Origin: Caulobacter sp. Root1455
GTDB lineage: Bacteria > Pseudomonadota > Alphaproteobacteria > Caulobacterales > Caulobacteraceae
Assembly (NCBI RefSeq): GCF_001426905.1
Contig: NZ_LMFQ01000020.1
Coordinates: forward strand, 62,001 to 126,000
DNA length: 64,000 nt
Direction of reading: 5' to 3'
The stretch's first letter is position 1. Every line of letters starts with the position of its first letter. Shown here one piece after another: positions 8,390-18,115 of this stretch. Below the pieces are notes generated by a model. The model saw only the letters and a program-made list of their open reading frames with translations, made no database searches and had not been told where the DNA came from. The position numbers and the translations under genes are program-made.

Positions 8390-9577
8390 TCAGAAGATTT
8401 CGAACAGACCCGCCGCGCCCATGCCGCCGCCGATGCACATGGTCACCACGCCCAGCTTGGCCTTGCGGCGCTTGCCTTCCAGCAGCAGGTGGCCGGCGCA
8501 GCGGGCGCCGGTCATGCCGAACGGGTGGCCGATGGCGATCGAGCCGCCGTTGACGTTGTACTTCTCCGGATCGATGCCCAGGCGGTCGCGGCTGTAGAGG
8601 CACTGCGAGGCGAAGGCCTCGTTCAGCTCCCACAGGTCGATGTCGTCGACCTTCAGGCCGTGGCGTTCCAGCAGGCGCGGCACGGCGAAGACGGGGCCGA
8701 TGCCCATCTCGTCGGGCTCGCAGCCGGCGACGGCGAAGCCCTTGAACAGGCCCAGCGGCTCGAGGTTGCGGCGGGCGGCTTCCTTGGCGTCCATGATCAC
8801 CACGGCGGCGGCGCCGTCCGACAGCTGGCTGGCGTTGCCGGCGGTGACGAAGTTGCCCGGACCCTTGACGGGCTCCAGCTTGGCCAGGCCCTCAAGGGTG
8901 GTCTCCGGACGATTGCATTCGTCCTTGGAGACCACGTAGTCGACCAGGCTCTCTTCCTTGGTCTCCTTGTTGACCACCTTCATCTTGGTGGCCATCGGCA
9001 CGATTTCTTGGTCGAACAAGCCGCTGGCTTGGGCGGCGGCGATCCGCTGCTGGCTGCGCAGCGAATACTCGTCCTGGTATTCGCGGCTGACATTGTAGCG
9101 CTTGGCCACGATGTCGGCGGTGTCGATCATCGCCATCCACAGGGCCGGATGGGTCTTGAGCAGCTTTTCCTCGGTGATGTGGAAGCGGTTCATGTGGCCG
9201 CCGGCATTCACCAGGGAGATCGACTCGACGCCGCCGCCGATGGCGACATTGGCGCCGTCGTTGCGGACATAGTTGGCCGCCGTGGCGATGGCCTGCAGGC
9301 CCGACGAGCAGAAGCGGTTGATGGTCTGGCCCGAGACGGTGACCGGCAGGCCGGCCCACATGGCGGCGTTGCGGGCGACGTTCATGCCGGTGGCGCCCTC
9401 GGGGCCGCCGCAGCCCAGGGCCACGTCTTCGACTTCGCCGCCTTCGAGGCCGGCGCGCGACACGGCGTGCTGGATGGCGTGGCCGGCCATGGCCGCGCCG
9501 TGGGTGTTGTTGAACCCGCCGCGGACGGACTTGGCCAGGCCGGTCCGGGCGTAAGAGACGATGACCGCTTCGCGCAT
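8390..9577 (-). CDS. Acetyl-CoA C-acyltransferase (thiolase)
   Basis: A 395-residue thiolase that cleaves 3-ketoacyl-CoA or condenses acetyl-CoA. The nucleophile is C90 in [10 protein letters not shown]. The catalytic His is H351 in [10 protein letters not shown], and the second Cys is C381 in [10 protein letters not shown]. All three are intact and full length is kept. It begins [18 protein letters not shown], as in FadA/FadI-like degradative thiolases. The beta-oxidation dehydrogenase/hydratase is not adjacent, so it could be a degradative (FadA-type) or biosynthetic (PhaA-type) enzyme. A run of two hairpins follows the stop. Confidence 0.93.
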   Translation of the reverse strand: MREAVIVSYARTGLAKSVRGGFNNTHGAAMAGHAIQHAVSRAGLEGGEVEDVALGCGGPEGATGMNVARNAAMWAGLPVTVSGQTINRFCSSGLQAIATAANYVRNDGANVAIGGGVESISLVNAGGHMNRFHITEEKLLKTHPALWMAMIDTADIVAKRYNVSREYQDEYSLRSQQRIAAAQASGLFDQEIVPMATKMKVVNKETKEESLVDYVVSKDECNRPETTLEGLAKLEPVKGPGNFVTAGNASQLSDGAAAVVIMDAKEAARRNLEPLGLFKGFAVAGCEPDEMGIGPVFAVPRLLERHGLKVDDIDLWELNEAFASQCLYSRDRLGIDPEKYNVNGGSIAIGHPFGMTGARCAGHLLLEGKRRKAKLGVVTMCIGGGMGAAGLFEIF

Positions 9578-9912
9578 TTGGGCGCACTCCCCTTTAAAAC
9601 GTTAGTTTGAATTGGCGGCCACCCTAGACCGGGATTTCCCTCCGCGAAAGGTCACGCGCACGTAAAGCAGATCAGATCGTGATAGCGGTAACATTCACCA
9701 GGCAAAGCTTTAGAGCTTGACCATTACGTTGCGTTATCACGAAGAGAACTCGGGACATTGTTGCCCGCAATCCACTCGTCTTTGGGAAAAATCCGTGCAT
9801 CTAAGCCACGGTTTAGTTTGGCGTTGACTTTCATCGATTCGGGCAAGAACGCTTAGGTTGTGGCCAATAATTATAATCAATGGCCGCTAAAAAACATAAG
9901 CGGGAGGAATTC
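9578..9912 (+). promoter_or_regulatory. Long intergenic region with inverted repeat upstream of TonB receptor
   Basis: No gene is seen in these 335 bases. It is AT-richer than its surroundings. Two similar inverted blocks stand 35 bases apart: TCGTGATAGCGGTAAC at 9677-9692 and GTTGCGTTATCACGA at 9728-9742. They could bind a dimeric regulator of either divergent gene. A TTGACT lies at 9824-9829, without a convincing -10 at normal spacing. The receptor's ribosome-binding site is GGGAGG at 9902-9907. Confidence 0.4.
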
Positions 9913-12300
9913 ATGCGCCCCACGACCCTTAGCTCAATCCATCGTCGGCATGCCTTGCTGGCCGCGACCGCCCTGGCGGCGTCGATCGCCCTGCCGGCGG
10001 TCGGCTTCGCCCAACAGTCCAACACCGTCGAGGAGCTGATCGTCACCGCCACCAAGCGCGACGCGACGATCCTGGACGTGCCGTTCTCGATCAACGCCCA
10101 GACCGAGGCCGACATCCAGAAGTCGGGCGCTGTGACGCTCGAGGACCTCTCGCGCAACGTCGCCAGCCTGACGATCCAGAACCTCGGCCCGGGCCAGAGC
10201 CAGGTGTCGGTGCGCGGCGTCTCGGCCGGCCAGGTGGTCCGCGACCAGCCGGGCGTCAAGGAGCAGGTCGGGGTCTATCTCGACGAGTCGGTGATCTCGC
10301 TGTCGCTGTTCACGCCCGACGTCGACCTGTTCGACCTGAACCGCGTCGAGACCCTGCGCGGCCCGCAGGGCACGCTGTTCGGCTCCGGCTCGGTCGGCGG
10401 CACCATCCGCTACATCACCAACCAGCCCAAGCTGGGCGCCCAGGAGGGCGTGGTCGAGGCCAACTTCAACGTGCTGCAAAGCGGCGACGTCGGCGGCTAC
10501 ATCAAGGGCGCGGTCAACCTGCCGCTGTCGGACAAGGCGGCCCTGCGGGTGGTCGGCTACGACACCCAGTACGCCGGCTTCGTCGACGCCCTGGGCGAGG
10601 GCGGCACGCGCAAGAACAACGTCAACGACGGCTATCGCCGCGGCGGCCGGGTCTCGCTGCTGTTCCAGCCGACCGACGCCATCAGCATCACGCCGCGCCT
10701 AGTCTATCAGGAGATCCACGCCGGCGGCTTCAACCGCCAGGAGGCGTTCAACCTGTTCGCCAACCCGTTCACCACCACCCGTCCGGCCATCACGATGGGC
10801 GAGCGCGAGCAGTACCTGCTGCTGGACGAGAGCTTCGGCGACAAGACCTTCCTGGGCGACCTGACCGCCTCGTTCGGCTTCGACGCCGTCGAGCTGACCT
10901 CGGTCACCAGCTATATCGACCGCAAGATCGACGTGAATCGCGACGCCAGCGCCCTGACCGGCAGCGTGTCGGTGGACCTGGGCTTCCCGGACGCGGCCGT
11001 CACCCTGCCGTCCAAGCTGGTCGACACCACGGACCTCGAGCAGTTCACCCAGGAACTGCGCCTGAGCTCGGACAACGACAGCCCGTTCCAGTGGCTGGTC
11101 GGCGCGTTCTATTCGAAGGTCGACCGGGTCTATAACCAGCGGCTGCCGACGCCCGGCTACGACGCCTATACCGACGCGACCCTGGGGGCAGGCACCTCGG
11201 CGGCCGTGGCCAACGGCTTCCCGCTCAACTCGCCCTACAACGCCTCGCTGCCCTACGACATCGAGCAGAAGGCGGTCTTCGGCGAGGCCAGCTACGAGTA
11301 TCAAAAGCTGACCGTGACGGCCGGCGGACGCTATTACGACTTCAACGAGGAGCGCCGTTTCACCTCCGGCGGCCTGTTCGCCAACGGCGACGACCAGGTC
11401 GACAACACCTCGTCCGACGGCTTCACCCCCCGCCTGCTGCTCAGCTACAAGGCCACCCCGGCCCTGACCTTCAACGCCCAGGCCTCCAAGGGCTTCCGGC
11501 TGGGCGGGGTCAACGACCCGCTGAACCTGCCGCTCTGCACGCCGCAGGACGCGGCGATCTTCGGCGGCTTCCAGTCGTATGACGACGAGACGCTGTGGAA
11601 CTACGAGGGCGGGGTGAAGTCGCGGTTCGGCGGCGTCACCTTCAACGGCGCGGTGTTCTACACCGACATCAAGAATCTGCAGACGACGCTGGACGCCGGC
11701 TCGTGCTCGTCGCGCGTGGTGTTCAACGTGCCCAAGGCCCACACCAAGGGGATCGAGGGCGAGCTGTCGGCCCGCCTGGCGCCCGGTTTCGACCTCAGCG
11801 TCTCGGGCAGCCTGCTGGAGGCCGAGTTCGACTCCACGGTGCGCGACGGAACAGGGACGGTGATCGGCGGCATCCGCGAAGGCAACCGCCTGCCCTCGGT
11901 GCCCAAGTTCCAGATCTCGATCAACGCCACCTATACGCGGACCCTGACCGACACGATGGACGGCTATGTCACCGCCTCATACCAGCATGTCGGCGACCGC
12001 TACACCCAGGCCAGCGACCAGGAGAACAACCCGCGCTCCTTCGTCTCGGGCCTGCCGTTCGGCGGGGCCTCGGGCAACGACGCCACCGTGCTGGACCTGC
12101 AACTGCCCAGCTACGACATCGTCAACTTCAGCGCCGGCCTGCAGATGGACAACGGGCTGGACCTGATCGCCTATGTCAACAACGCCTTCGACGAGAACCC
12201 GCTGTTGTCGTTCGACCGCGAGCGCGGCGGCCGGGCCCGGTTGGGCTATACGATCGGCCAGCCCCGCACCGCCGGTCTGACGATCCGCAAGTCGTTCTAA
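9913..12300 (+). CDS. TonB-dependent outer-membrane receptor
   Basis: A 795-residue outer-membrane receptor. The signal peptide (ALLAATALAASIALPAVGFA) is followed by a TonB box-like EELIVTATKRD and a plug domain (FSINAQTEADIQ... to about 150, with RVETLRGPQGTLFGSGSVGGTIRYITN). A beta-barrel runs to the C-terminal phenylalanine (GLTIRKSF). There is no N-terminal STN/secretin domain, so it is a transporter rather than a FecA-type signalling receptor. Such receptors of the EELIVTATKR type are abundant in Caulobacterales, and many import sugars, oligomers or metal complexes; the ligand here is unknown. The start at ATG 9913 follows GGGAGGAATTC. A terminator follows the stop. Confidence 0.94.
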   Translation: MRPTTLSSIHRRHALLAATALAASIALPAVGFAQQSNTVEELIVTATKRDATILDVPFSINAQTEADIQKSGAVTLEDLSRNVASLTIQNLGPGQSQVSVRGVSAGQVVRDQPGVKEQVGVYLDESVISLSLFTPDVDLFDLNRVETLRGPQGTLFGSGSVGGTIRYITNQPKLGAQEGVVEANFNVLQSGDVGGYIKGAVNLPLSDKAALRVVGYDTQYAGFVDALGEGGTRKNNVNDGYRRGGRVSLLFQPTDAISITPRLVYQEIHAGGFNRQEAFNLFANPFTTTRPAITMGEREQYLLLDESFGDKTFLGDLTASFGFDAVELTSVTSYIDRKIDVNRDASALTGSVSVDLGFPDAAVTLPSKLVDTTDLEQFTQELRLSSDNDSPFQWLVGAFYSKVDRVYNQRLPTPGYDAYTDATLGAGTSAAVANGFPLNSPYNASLPYDIEQKAVFGEASYEYQKLTVTAGGRYYDFNEERRFTSGGLFANGDDQVDNTSSDGFTPRLLLSYKATPALTFNAQASKGFRLGGVNDPLNLPLCTPQDAAIFGGFQSYDDETLWNYEGGVKSRFGGVTFNGAVFYTDIKNLQTTLDAGSCSSRVVFNVPKAHTKGIEGELSARLAPGFDLSVSGSLLEAEFDSTVRDGTGTVIGGIREGNRLPSVPKFQISINATYTRTLTDTMDGYVTASYQHVGDRYTQASDQENNPRSFVSGLPFGGASGNDATVLDLQLPSYDIVNFSAGLQMDNGLDLIAYVNNAFDENPLLSFDRERGGRARLGYTIGQPRTAGLTIRKSF

Positions 12301-12317
12301 GCGCGGACCTGGGACAG

Positions 12318-12350
12318 AAAGGGGCGATCGGGAAACCGGTCGCCCCTTTT
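12318..12350 (+). terminator. Rho-independent terminator after TonB receptor
   Basis: Stem AAAGGGGCGA / TCGCCCCTTT with inner CGG / CCG pairing, ending in TTTT. It also abuts the 3' end of the convergent gene, so it may serve both strands. Confidence 0.85.
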
Positions 12351-12772
12351 CATTTCGGCCGAGGCTGGGGCTCTGACAGGAAATCGGCGTGCCGGTGGAT
12401 CATCTTCCAGTCGCGGTCCTCGCGCCGGAAGATCTCGGTGACGCGCAGGCTCATCCGCGCCGGTTCGTCCTTTCCCACGAAGCGGACGGACGCGTGTTGC
12501 AGGCCGGTCCAGTAGGCCAGGTCGCCGCTGGCCTGGCTGTGCAGGATCTCCAGCGTCGTCTCGCCGCCGGCCGCCATGCTTCGGGCGCCGCGGACGTTGA
12601 CGGCGGTGACGTGGCCGGCGCCCTGCTCGCACCCGCCGCTGGGCGGGAAGAAGGTGGCCGGATTGGCTTGGGCGGCGATCTCGGTCAGCGGGTCGGCGTC
12701 GCCGTTGACATAGGCCCGCGCGACCTTCCGACGCTGGTCGAGGAAGGCGGTGAAGTCGTCTTGATCGGTCAT
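12350..12772 (-). CDS. SnoaL/DUF4440-like protein (NTF2 fold)
   Basis: A 140-residue protein with no signal peptide. It begins with a helical [23 protein letters not shown] and ends with strands typical of SnoaL-like/DUF4440 proteins ([23 protein letters not shown]). The last motif, 'W+++H.HAD', is characteristic. A loop with [13 protein letters not shown] lies over the presumed pocket. The family includes ketosteroid-isomerase-like enzymes and many proteins of unknown role, so no substrate is proposed. It is convergent with the TonB receptor, sharing the terminator region. Confidence 0.72.
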   Translation of the reverse strand: MTDQDDFTAFLDQRRKVARAYVNGDADPLTEIAAQANPATFFPPSGGCEQGAGHVTAVNVRGARSMAAGGETTLEILHSQASGDLAYWTGLQHASVRFVGKDEPARMSLRVTEIFRREDRDWKMIHRHADFLSEPQPRPK

Positions 12773-12824
12773 CGAAACCTCCTGATCACCCGCCGAGAAC
12801 GCGCGACGGCGCTGGAGGTTTGTT

Positions 12825-13520
12825 TCAGCGCGGCAGCACGGTCAGGCCGTCGGGCAGTTCGTTGGCGTCGTCGGGGCGCGGCGGGACGTGGGCGGCGAGG
12901 ATGGCCCCGGTCCGGGCGATGGCGGCCACGAAGCCGTCGGCGATGCGGCCGTTCTTCAGTCCGGCCACCATGTCGGCCACCACCTCGTCCCAGACCGCCT
13001 TGGGCGCGGCGGCGTGGATGCCCTCGTCGGCGATCACCTCGACCCGGTGCTCGGCCAGGGCGGCGAAGATCAGCACGCCGGTGCGGTGGCGGGTCGTGTG
13101 CAGATCCTTGGCCAGGAAATAGTCCAGGGCCGCCTGGCGCACCCGGGCCGTCTTGACGGCGCCGGGGATCAGCCCTCGGCGCACAGCGGGGATCCAGACC
13201 AGGGCGGCGACGACGGCGAAGATCGCCGCCTGCAGGCCGACATAGGTCAGCAGGGCCGAGAGGATGGCGACGTCCTGGGCGGCGGCGTGGCCGATGCTCC
13301 AGCCGCCGAACAGCCGGCTCAGCATCTCGGGCCGGAAGCCGGCCAGCAGGGCCAGGGCCGGGACCAGCAGCGCCGCGCTGGCCGCCCAGATCAGCGGAAC
13401 CGAGCGGTCGTCGCCGACCTCGGGGGCTAGCACGCAATAGATCTCGCCGGCGGTGGTCTTCTCGGCGTCGGCCACGGCCTTGGCGATGCGGTCCTGGTCG
13501 GCTTGCGAAAGGCTTTTCAT
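12825..13520 (-). CDS. TPM-domain membrane protein (YgcG-like, second copy)
   Basis: A 231-residue protein. An N-terminal amphipathic start ([32 protein letters not shown]) leads into two hydrophobic segments (about 45-65 and 90-115). A TPM-like half follows: [46 protein letters not shown] domains are small alpha/beta domains linked to membrane proteins and photosystem repair (TLP18.3). The ATG overlaps the upstream TPM gene's stop (TGATG), implying translational coupling within a lemA-ygcG-tpm operon. Confidence 0.8.
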   Translation of the reverse strand: MKSLSQADQDRIAKAVADAEKTTAGEIYCVLAPEVGDDRSVPLIWAASAALLVPALALLAGFRPEMLSRLFGGWSIGHAAAQDVAILSALLTYVGLQAAIFAVVAALVWIPAVRRGLIPGAVKTARVRQAALDYFLAKDLHTTRHRTGVLIFAALAEHRVEVIADEGIHAAAPKAVWDEVVADMVAGLKNGRIADGFVAAIARTGAILAAHVPPRPDDANELPDGLTVLPR

Positions 13521-14299
13521 CACCAGCTCCCTGAAGATCCGCCGCCGCCGAACGAGCCGCCGCCGCCGGAGAAGCCGCCCCCTCCGCCGCCGCCCCCGTG
13601 GCGGCCGCCGCCGCCGCTGAGCATCCCGTTCAGGATGATCCAGGGCAGGGCCGAGCCCAGTCCGCCGCCGCCCCGCCGCCCGCGACGTCCGAACATCTGG
13701 CTCAGCACCACGATGACGACGAACAGGATCAGCAAGGCCAGGATTGGCGAGGGGCCGGTGTTGCGATCGGCCTCCTGCGAGACCTTGAACGCTTGGGCCG
13801 CCTTGGCCTTGGCCTCCTCGTCGGGCAGGGCCAGCTGCGCGATGACCGCGTCGGTCCCGGCCGTGACCCCGCCTTCGAGATCGCCGGCCTTGAACTTCGG
13901 CAGCACGGTCGTCTGGATGATCAGGCTGGACAGGGCGTCGGTCAGAATCGGCTCCAGGCCGTAGCCGACCTCCAGGCGCACCTTGCGCTCGGTCGGGGCG
14001 ACGATCAGCAGGGCGCCGGTGTTGGTCCCCTTCTGGCCGATGCCCCAGGTGCGGCCCAGCTGGTAGCCGTAGTCCTCGATCTCGTAGCCCTGCAGATCGG
14101 GCACGGTGGCCACCACCAGCTGGCGGCCGGTGGTCTTCTCCAGGTTCTCCAGCTTGGTCGTCAGCTCGGCCTCGACCTGGGGCGACAGGATGTTGGCGTT
14201 GTCGACCACCCGGCCGGTCAGGGCCGGGAAGGCGGGGGCGGCGGCCAGGGCGGGGGTCGCGAGGAGCAGGATGAACGCCGCGAGCAGCCAACTCCTCAC
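13520..14299 (-). CDS. YgcG-type TPM-domain protein with Gly-rich C-terminus
   Basis: A signal peptide (SWLLAAFILLLATPALA) is followed by a TPM domain with LTGRVVDNANILSP, TTGRQLVVATVPDL, YGYQLGRTWGIGQKGTNTGALLIVAPTERKVRLEVGYGLE, a membrane segment (ILALLILFVVIVVLS) and a Gly/Ser-rich tail. Family members are usually found with LemA, as here. The start is ambiguous. GTG 14299 (about 259 aa) places the signal peptide at the N-terminus. A GTG at 14455, two bases after the lemA stop, is in frame but adds 52 residues encoded by a palindromic repeat. The repeat probably inserted into the lemA-ygcG junction. Confidence 0.82.
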   Translation of the reverse strand: MRSWLLAAFILLLATPALAAAPAFPALTGRVVDNANILSPQVEAELTTKLENLEKTTGRQLVVATVPDLQGYEIEDYGYQLGRTWGIGQKGTNTGALLIVAPTERKVRLEVGYGLEPILTDALSSLIIQTTVLPKFKAGDLEGGVTAGTDAVIAQLALPDEEAKAKAAQAFKVSQEADRNTGPSPILALLILFVVIVVLSQMFGRRGRRGGGGLGSALPWIILNGMLSGGGGRHGGGGGGGGFSGGGGSFGGGGSSGSW

Positions 14300-14435
14300 C
14301 CGTGAAACGGGGGAGGTGGCATGGCGCGGATACGCGACATGACGGAGGGGGCGTCGTGCGGTGACCGGAGCGCCCCCTCCGTCACGTCGCCGATGGCGAC
14401 GCGCCACCTCCCCCGCCTCGCGGGGGAGGAGAAGG
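14299..14435. repeat. Palindromic repeat variant inside the lemA-ygcG junction
   Basis: Outer arms ACGGGGGAGGTGGC and GCCACCTCCCCCG, inner arms GACGGAGGGGGC and GCCCCCTCCGTC. It is a diverged member of the CCTCCCCC family. It stays open in the reading frame of the downstream TPM gene, so it could be translated if the 14455 start is used. Confidence 0.75.
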
Positions 14436-14456
14436 GAAAGAGCGGTCGTGCTCACG

Positions 14457-15101
14457 CTAGTTCGCCGGGCCGGGCTGGGTGTTGGCCGACGGGGCCGGCG
14501 GGGCGCTGAAGTCGATGCTGGGCGCCGACTGGGCGTTGGCCGTGGCCTGGAACAGCTGGGCCGGCTTCTGCGAGCCGTACAGCGTCTTGGCCCAGATGAT
14601 GCTGGGGAAGGTCCGCAGCGTGGTGTTGTAGACCTGGGCGGTGTTGTTGTAGTCGCGCCGGGCGATCGAGATCCGGTTCTCGGTGCCTTCCAACTGGCTC
14701 TGCAGGGCCAGGAAGTTCTGGTTCGACTTCAGCTCCGGATAGCTCTCCTGGATCATCATCAGCCGACCCAACACGCCCGACAGCTTGTCCTGGGCGGCGG
14801 CGTACTGCTGGAACTGGGCCGGGTCGGTGATGGTCGAGGCGTCGACCTTGACCTGGGTGGCGCTGGCTCGGGCCTGGGTGACCTCGACCAGCACGCCCTT
14901 CTCCTGGGCCGCGTAGCCCTTCACCGTCGCCACCAGGTTGGGGATCAGGTCGGACCGCCGCTGATACTGGTTCTGCACCTCGGCCCAGGCTGTCTTGGTC
15001 GCCTCGTCCTGGGTGGGGATGGTGTTGATGCCGCAGCCGGCCAGGAACAGGCTCACGGCGATAACGGGGGCGAGACGGGTGAGGGTTCTGAGCATCCGCA
15101 T
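14457..15101 (-). CDS. LemA family lipoprotein
   Basis: A 214-residue protein. The lipobox LAGC (Cys23) is followed by the LemA core: NQYQRRSDLIPNLVATVKGYAAQEKGVLVEVTQARA, then QESYPELKSNQNFLALQSQLEGTENRISIARRDYN, and a final FPS.I. LemA proteins are helical, membrane-anchored proteins of unclear role that occur with TPM/YgcG proteins. The start is ATG 15101 with AAGGGA upstream; the open frame continues to 15236, but without export logic. It is the first gene of a three-gene leftward operon. Confidence 0.93.
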   Translation of the reverse strand: MRMLRTLTRLAPVIAVSLFLAGCGINTIPTQDEATKTAWAEVQNQYQRRSDLIPNLVATVKGYAAQEKGVLVEVTQARASATQVKVDASTITDPAQFQQYAAAQDKLSGVLGRLMMIQESYPELKSNQNFLALQSQLEGTENRISIARRDYNNTAQVYNTTLRTFPSIIWAKTLYGSQKPAQLFQATANAQSAPSIDFSAPPAPSANTQPGPAN

Positions 15102-15309
15102 GAGGAGTCCCTTCAGGCCTGATTGGATCCGGTGGATCGTTCTGACGGCGGGTGGTTCTATGGGTGGACGCACACTAGCGAGGAGCGTCCCGCCGATGCA
15201 AACGCGGTGACGACCTGAGCTTGCATTTTCGCGCAATGCGCGCGTTTGTCATCCCGGAAACGGCAGAGGTGTGGTCGGGGCCCTTGTCCGGTCCCAAGTC
15301 CAGCGCGAG

Positions 15310-16608
15310 TCAGGCCTCTTCCGCCGCGAACGCCGCCTTGCGCGGACCCATGTAGCCGAACAGCCAGGCCGCCACCTTGCGGATCTGGATCTCCTCGCTG
15401 CCTTCGGTGATCCGATAGCGGCGGTGGTGGCGATAGATGTGCTCGAACGGCTTGTGGCGCGAATAGCCCAGGCCGCCATGGATCTGCATGGCCCGGTCGG
15501 CGGCCTCGCAGACCAGGCGGTTGGACCAGTAGTTGCACATCGACACCTTGTCGGAGAGCCGCTTCTCGACCTCCGGCTTGGTCATCTGGTCCATCTCCCA
15601 GGCGGTCTTGCGGATCAGCAGGCGCAGCATCTCGGCCTGGGTCGACAGCTCGACGATCGGGAACTGGATGGCCTGGTTCTCGGCCAGGGCCTTGCCGAAC
15701 GGCTTGCGCGTCCGCGCGTACCTGATGCTTTCCTCGATGCAGAAGGTCGCCGCGCCGAGGCTCGACGCCGCCTGGCGGATGCGGTTCTCGTGCACGAAGT
15801 GCTGGGCCAGGGCCAGGCCGCCGCCCTCCGGCCCGAACATCGCCTCGTCCGGAACCCACACCCCCGTGAAGCTGACCCGGGGGTGGTCGGTGGGCATGTT
15901 GAAGGTCCAGAGATACTCCTCGATCTTCACGCCGGGCGCGTGGGCGGGCACCAGGAAGCAGGTGATCCCCCTGGCCGAGCCGTCCTCGCCGCTGGTGCGG
16001 GCGAACAGGGCGCAGTGGGTGGCCGCGTGCATGCCCGTCGTCCACATCTTCTCGCCGTCGATCCGCCAGCCGCTCTGGCCGTGGTGCTCCGCGCGCACCG
16101 CCCGGGTCTCCATGAAGGTGGCGTCCGAGCCGTGGTTGGGCTCGGTCAGGCCAAAGGTCGGGCGGAAGGCGTGACGGTCCAGCATGTCGGGGATCAGGTG
16201 CTGCTGATCGGGTCGGCCGAAGTCGCGGATCATCAGCACGAACGGATTGTTGCCGACGATCGAGTGCTCGTTCTGCAGGTCGTTGAACAGGCCCAGGCCC
16301 TTGGCCGCCAGGTGCTCGCGGATCACCGCCATCCAGAGGTTGGAGCCGTCCTGGCCGCCGTACTCTTTAGGAAGGGCGAAGCGGTAGTGGCCGGCGGCGT
16401 CGGCGATGCCCCGGGCCTTGGCCAGCAGTTCCTCCCACTCGCGGCGCGGCAGGCCGCCGCCGTCCCAGTCGGTGCGGGCCCATTCGCGGCGGTGGTCGAA
16501 GAAGCGCTCGTTGTCGTGCTCGGCCTGCAGCGGCGCGATCTGGTCGGCGATGAACGCGTCGAGCGTCGCCAGATAGGCCGTCAGTTCCGGCGGCAGGTTG
16601 AAATCCAT
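15310..16608 (-). CDS. Acyl-CoA dehydrogenase family protein
   Basis: A 432-residue flavoprotein of the ACAD fold, oxidising acyl-CoA to enoyl-CoA with electrons going to ETF. It has the FAD/substrate motif FGLTEPNHGSD, the middle beta-domain WRIDGEKMWTTGM, and the C-terminal RKPFGKALAENQAIQFPIVEL and MQIHGGLGYSRHKPFEHIYRHHRRYRITEGSEEI. It is slightly longer than short-chain ACADs, as in the caiA/long-chain-like subgroup. The start at ATG 16608 follows AGGGAGA; the frame upstream is non-coding in look. It is monocistronic as far as can be seen, and substrate chain length is unknown. Confidence 0.92.
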   Translation of the reverse strand: MDFNLPPELTAYLATLDAFIADQIAPLQAEHDNERFFDHRREWARTDWDGGGLPRREWEELLAKARGIADAAGHYRFALPKEYGGQDGSNLWMAVIREHLAAKGLGLFNDLQNEHSIVGNNPFVLMIRDFGRPDQQHLIPDMLDRHAFRPTFGLTEPNHGSDATFMETRAVRAEHHGQSGWRIDGEKMWTTGMHAATHCALFARTSGEDGSARGITCFLVPAHAPGVKIEEYLWTFNMPTDHPRVSFTGVWVPDEAMFGPEGGGLALAQHFVHENRIRQAASSLGAATFCIEESIRYARTRKPFGKALAENQAIQFPIVELSTQAEMLRLLIRKTAWEMDQMTKPEVEKRLSDKVSMCNYWSNRLVCEAADRAMQIHGGLGYSRHKPFEHIYRHHRRYRITEGSEEIQIRKVAAWLFGYMGPRKAAFAAEEA

Positions 16609-16826
16609 GGCCGCGTTCTCCCTATGGCTGGCCCCGTTCGGGCTCGTCTCAGGCGAATATGGACCGCCCTTCGGCCTCGCCAAGTCTGACGTGACGGAAC
16701 GCGGGCCCAGCCTGCCTTCCAGGCGGGCAGGGCGGACGCGTCTCCGATCCCGTCGCGGCCATGGCTTGGCGCGGCGGAGCTCGGACCGCTAGGGTCCCGA
16801 GGCGATCATGACCCGGAGGAACGCGC

Positions 16827-18032
16827 GTGGGCGAGACGAGACTGAGCAACCGCCGCGCCGTGCTGGCGGGACTGGGCGGTCTGGGCGCGACCAGCCTGGC
16901 CGGATGCGTGACCCAGGGGGGAGCCTCCGGCCTGATCGCGCCATCCCGTCCGGCCTTCGTGGTCCCGCCGCTCGCCCCGCTGCGGATGAGCGCCGACCGC
17001 ATCACCAAGATCACCGTCTGCCTGCGGCCGTTTCGCGCCGCGGGGCCCCGCCTCGACGTCGAAACCGTCGGCGACAAGCGGGTGGTGCACAACTACGGCC
17101 ACGGCGGCAGCGGCTGGTCGCTGTCGTGGGGCTCCAGCACCATCGCCGCCGGCAAGGCGCTGGAGGGCGGAACCAGGGCGGTGGCGGTGATCGGCTGCGG
17201 CGCCCTGGGCCTGACCTCGGCCCTACTGCTGCAGCGGGCCGGCGCCAAGGTGACGATCTACGCCAAGGAGCGCACGCCCCAGACGCGCTCGTTCCGCGCC
17301 ACCGGCACCTGGTCGCCGGACTCGCGCGTCGCCGACGCCGACAAGGTCGCGCCCGGCTTTCCAGCCCTGTGGGAGGAGATGGCCCGCACTTCCTACGCCA
17401 CCTACCAGACCCTGCTGGGCCTGCCCGGCGAGCCGGTGTCGTGGAGCGACCGCTACACCCTGTTCGACGGCGCGGGCGGCGGTCCGCGCGGCTCCCATCC
17501 CGCCGGAGCGATCCACTTCGCGGAATACGGCGATCGCCTGCACGACATCGTGCCCGGCTTCCAGGACCTGCCCGCCGGCTCGCATCCGTTTCCCGTGAGC
17601 CGGGTGCGGCATGGGACCTCGATGCAGTTCAACGTCACCGACCTGGCCCACATGCTGACCAGCGACTTCCTGGCCGAGGGCGGCAAGATCGTGGCCATGA
17701 CCTTCGACACCCCGGCCGACCTGGCGCGGCTGAGCGAGCCGGTGGTGGTCAACTGCACCGGCTATGGCGCGCGGGCGTTGTGGAAGGACGAAACCATCAC
17801 CCCGGTGCGCGGCCAGATCGCCTGGCTGGCCCCGCAGCCCGAGGTTCGCTACGGACTCTATTACAAGCATGTCTCGGTCCTGCCGCGGCCCGACGGCATC
17901 GTCGTGCAGCAGGTGGGCGACAGCGACATGTGGGGCTACGGCGTCGACGTCGAGCGGCCGGACCGGGCGGAGGCGGAGAACGCGGTGGCGACGATCGCCG
18001 GACTCTACGCCAGGGCGTCCAGCGGGGGCTGA
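16827..18032 (+). CDS. Exported FAD-dependent oxidoreductase (D-amino-acid-oxidase family)
   Basis: A 401-residue DAO-fold enzyme. The GTG start follows a CCGGAGGA ribosome-binding site. The N-terminus looks like a twin-arginine signal with a lipobox: SNRRAVLAGLGG...SLAGC. The dinucleotide motif is VAVIGCGALGLTSALLLQ, then ...VTIYAKE. The FAD-binding RFRATGTW-like SFRATGTWSP follows, and NCTGYGARALW and PVRGQIAWL come from the C-terminal half, as in D-amino-acid oxidase. Export with a bound cofactor would suit the Tat route. The substrate is not identifiable (D-amino acid, sarcosine or related amine). Confidence 0.88.
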   Translation: MGETRLSNRRAVLAGLGGLGATSLAGCVTQGGASGLIAPSRPAFVVPPLAPLRMSADRITKITVCLRPFRAAGPRLDVETVGDKRVVHNYGHGGSGWSLSWGSSTIAAGKALEGGTRAVAVIGCGALGLTSALLLQRAGAKVTIYAKERTPQTRSFRATGTWSPDSRVADADKVAPGFPALWEEMARTSYATYQTLLGLPGEPVSWSDRYTLFDGAGGGPRGSHPAGAIHFAEYGDRLHDIVPGFQDLPAGSHPFPVSRVRHGTSMQFNVTDLAHMLTSDFLAEGGKIVAMTFDTPADLARLSEPVVVNCTGYGARALWKDETITPVRGQIAWLAPQPEVRYGLYYKHVSVLPRPDGIVVQQVGDSDMWGYGVDVERPDRAEAENAVATIAGLYARASSGG

Positions 18033-18115
18033 CAACCGTCGCCTGAAACAAGCGTTTCATTAAAAAATGCTCATGCGAAATACTTTTCGCTTGCGATAAT
18101 TCTGAACGCTGATAT

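Noticed and set aside
9578..9912. Zur box in front of the TonB receptor
   Set aside because: No match to TGTTATANTATAACA; the repeat present is of a different sequence and spacing.
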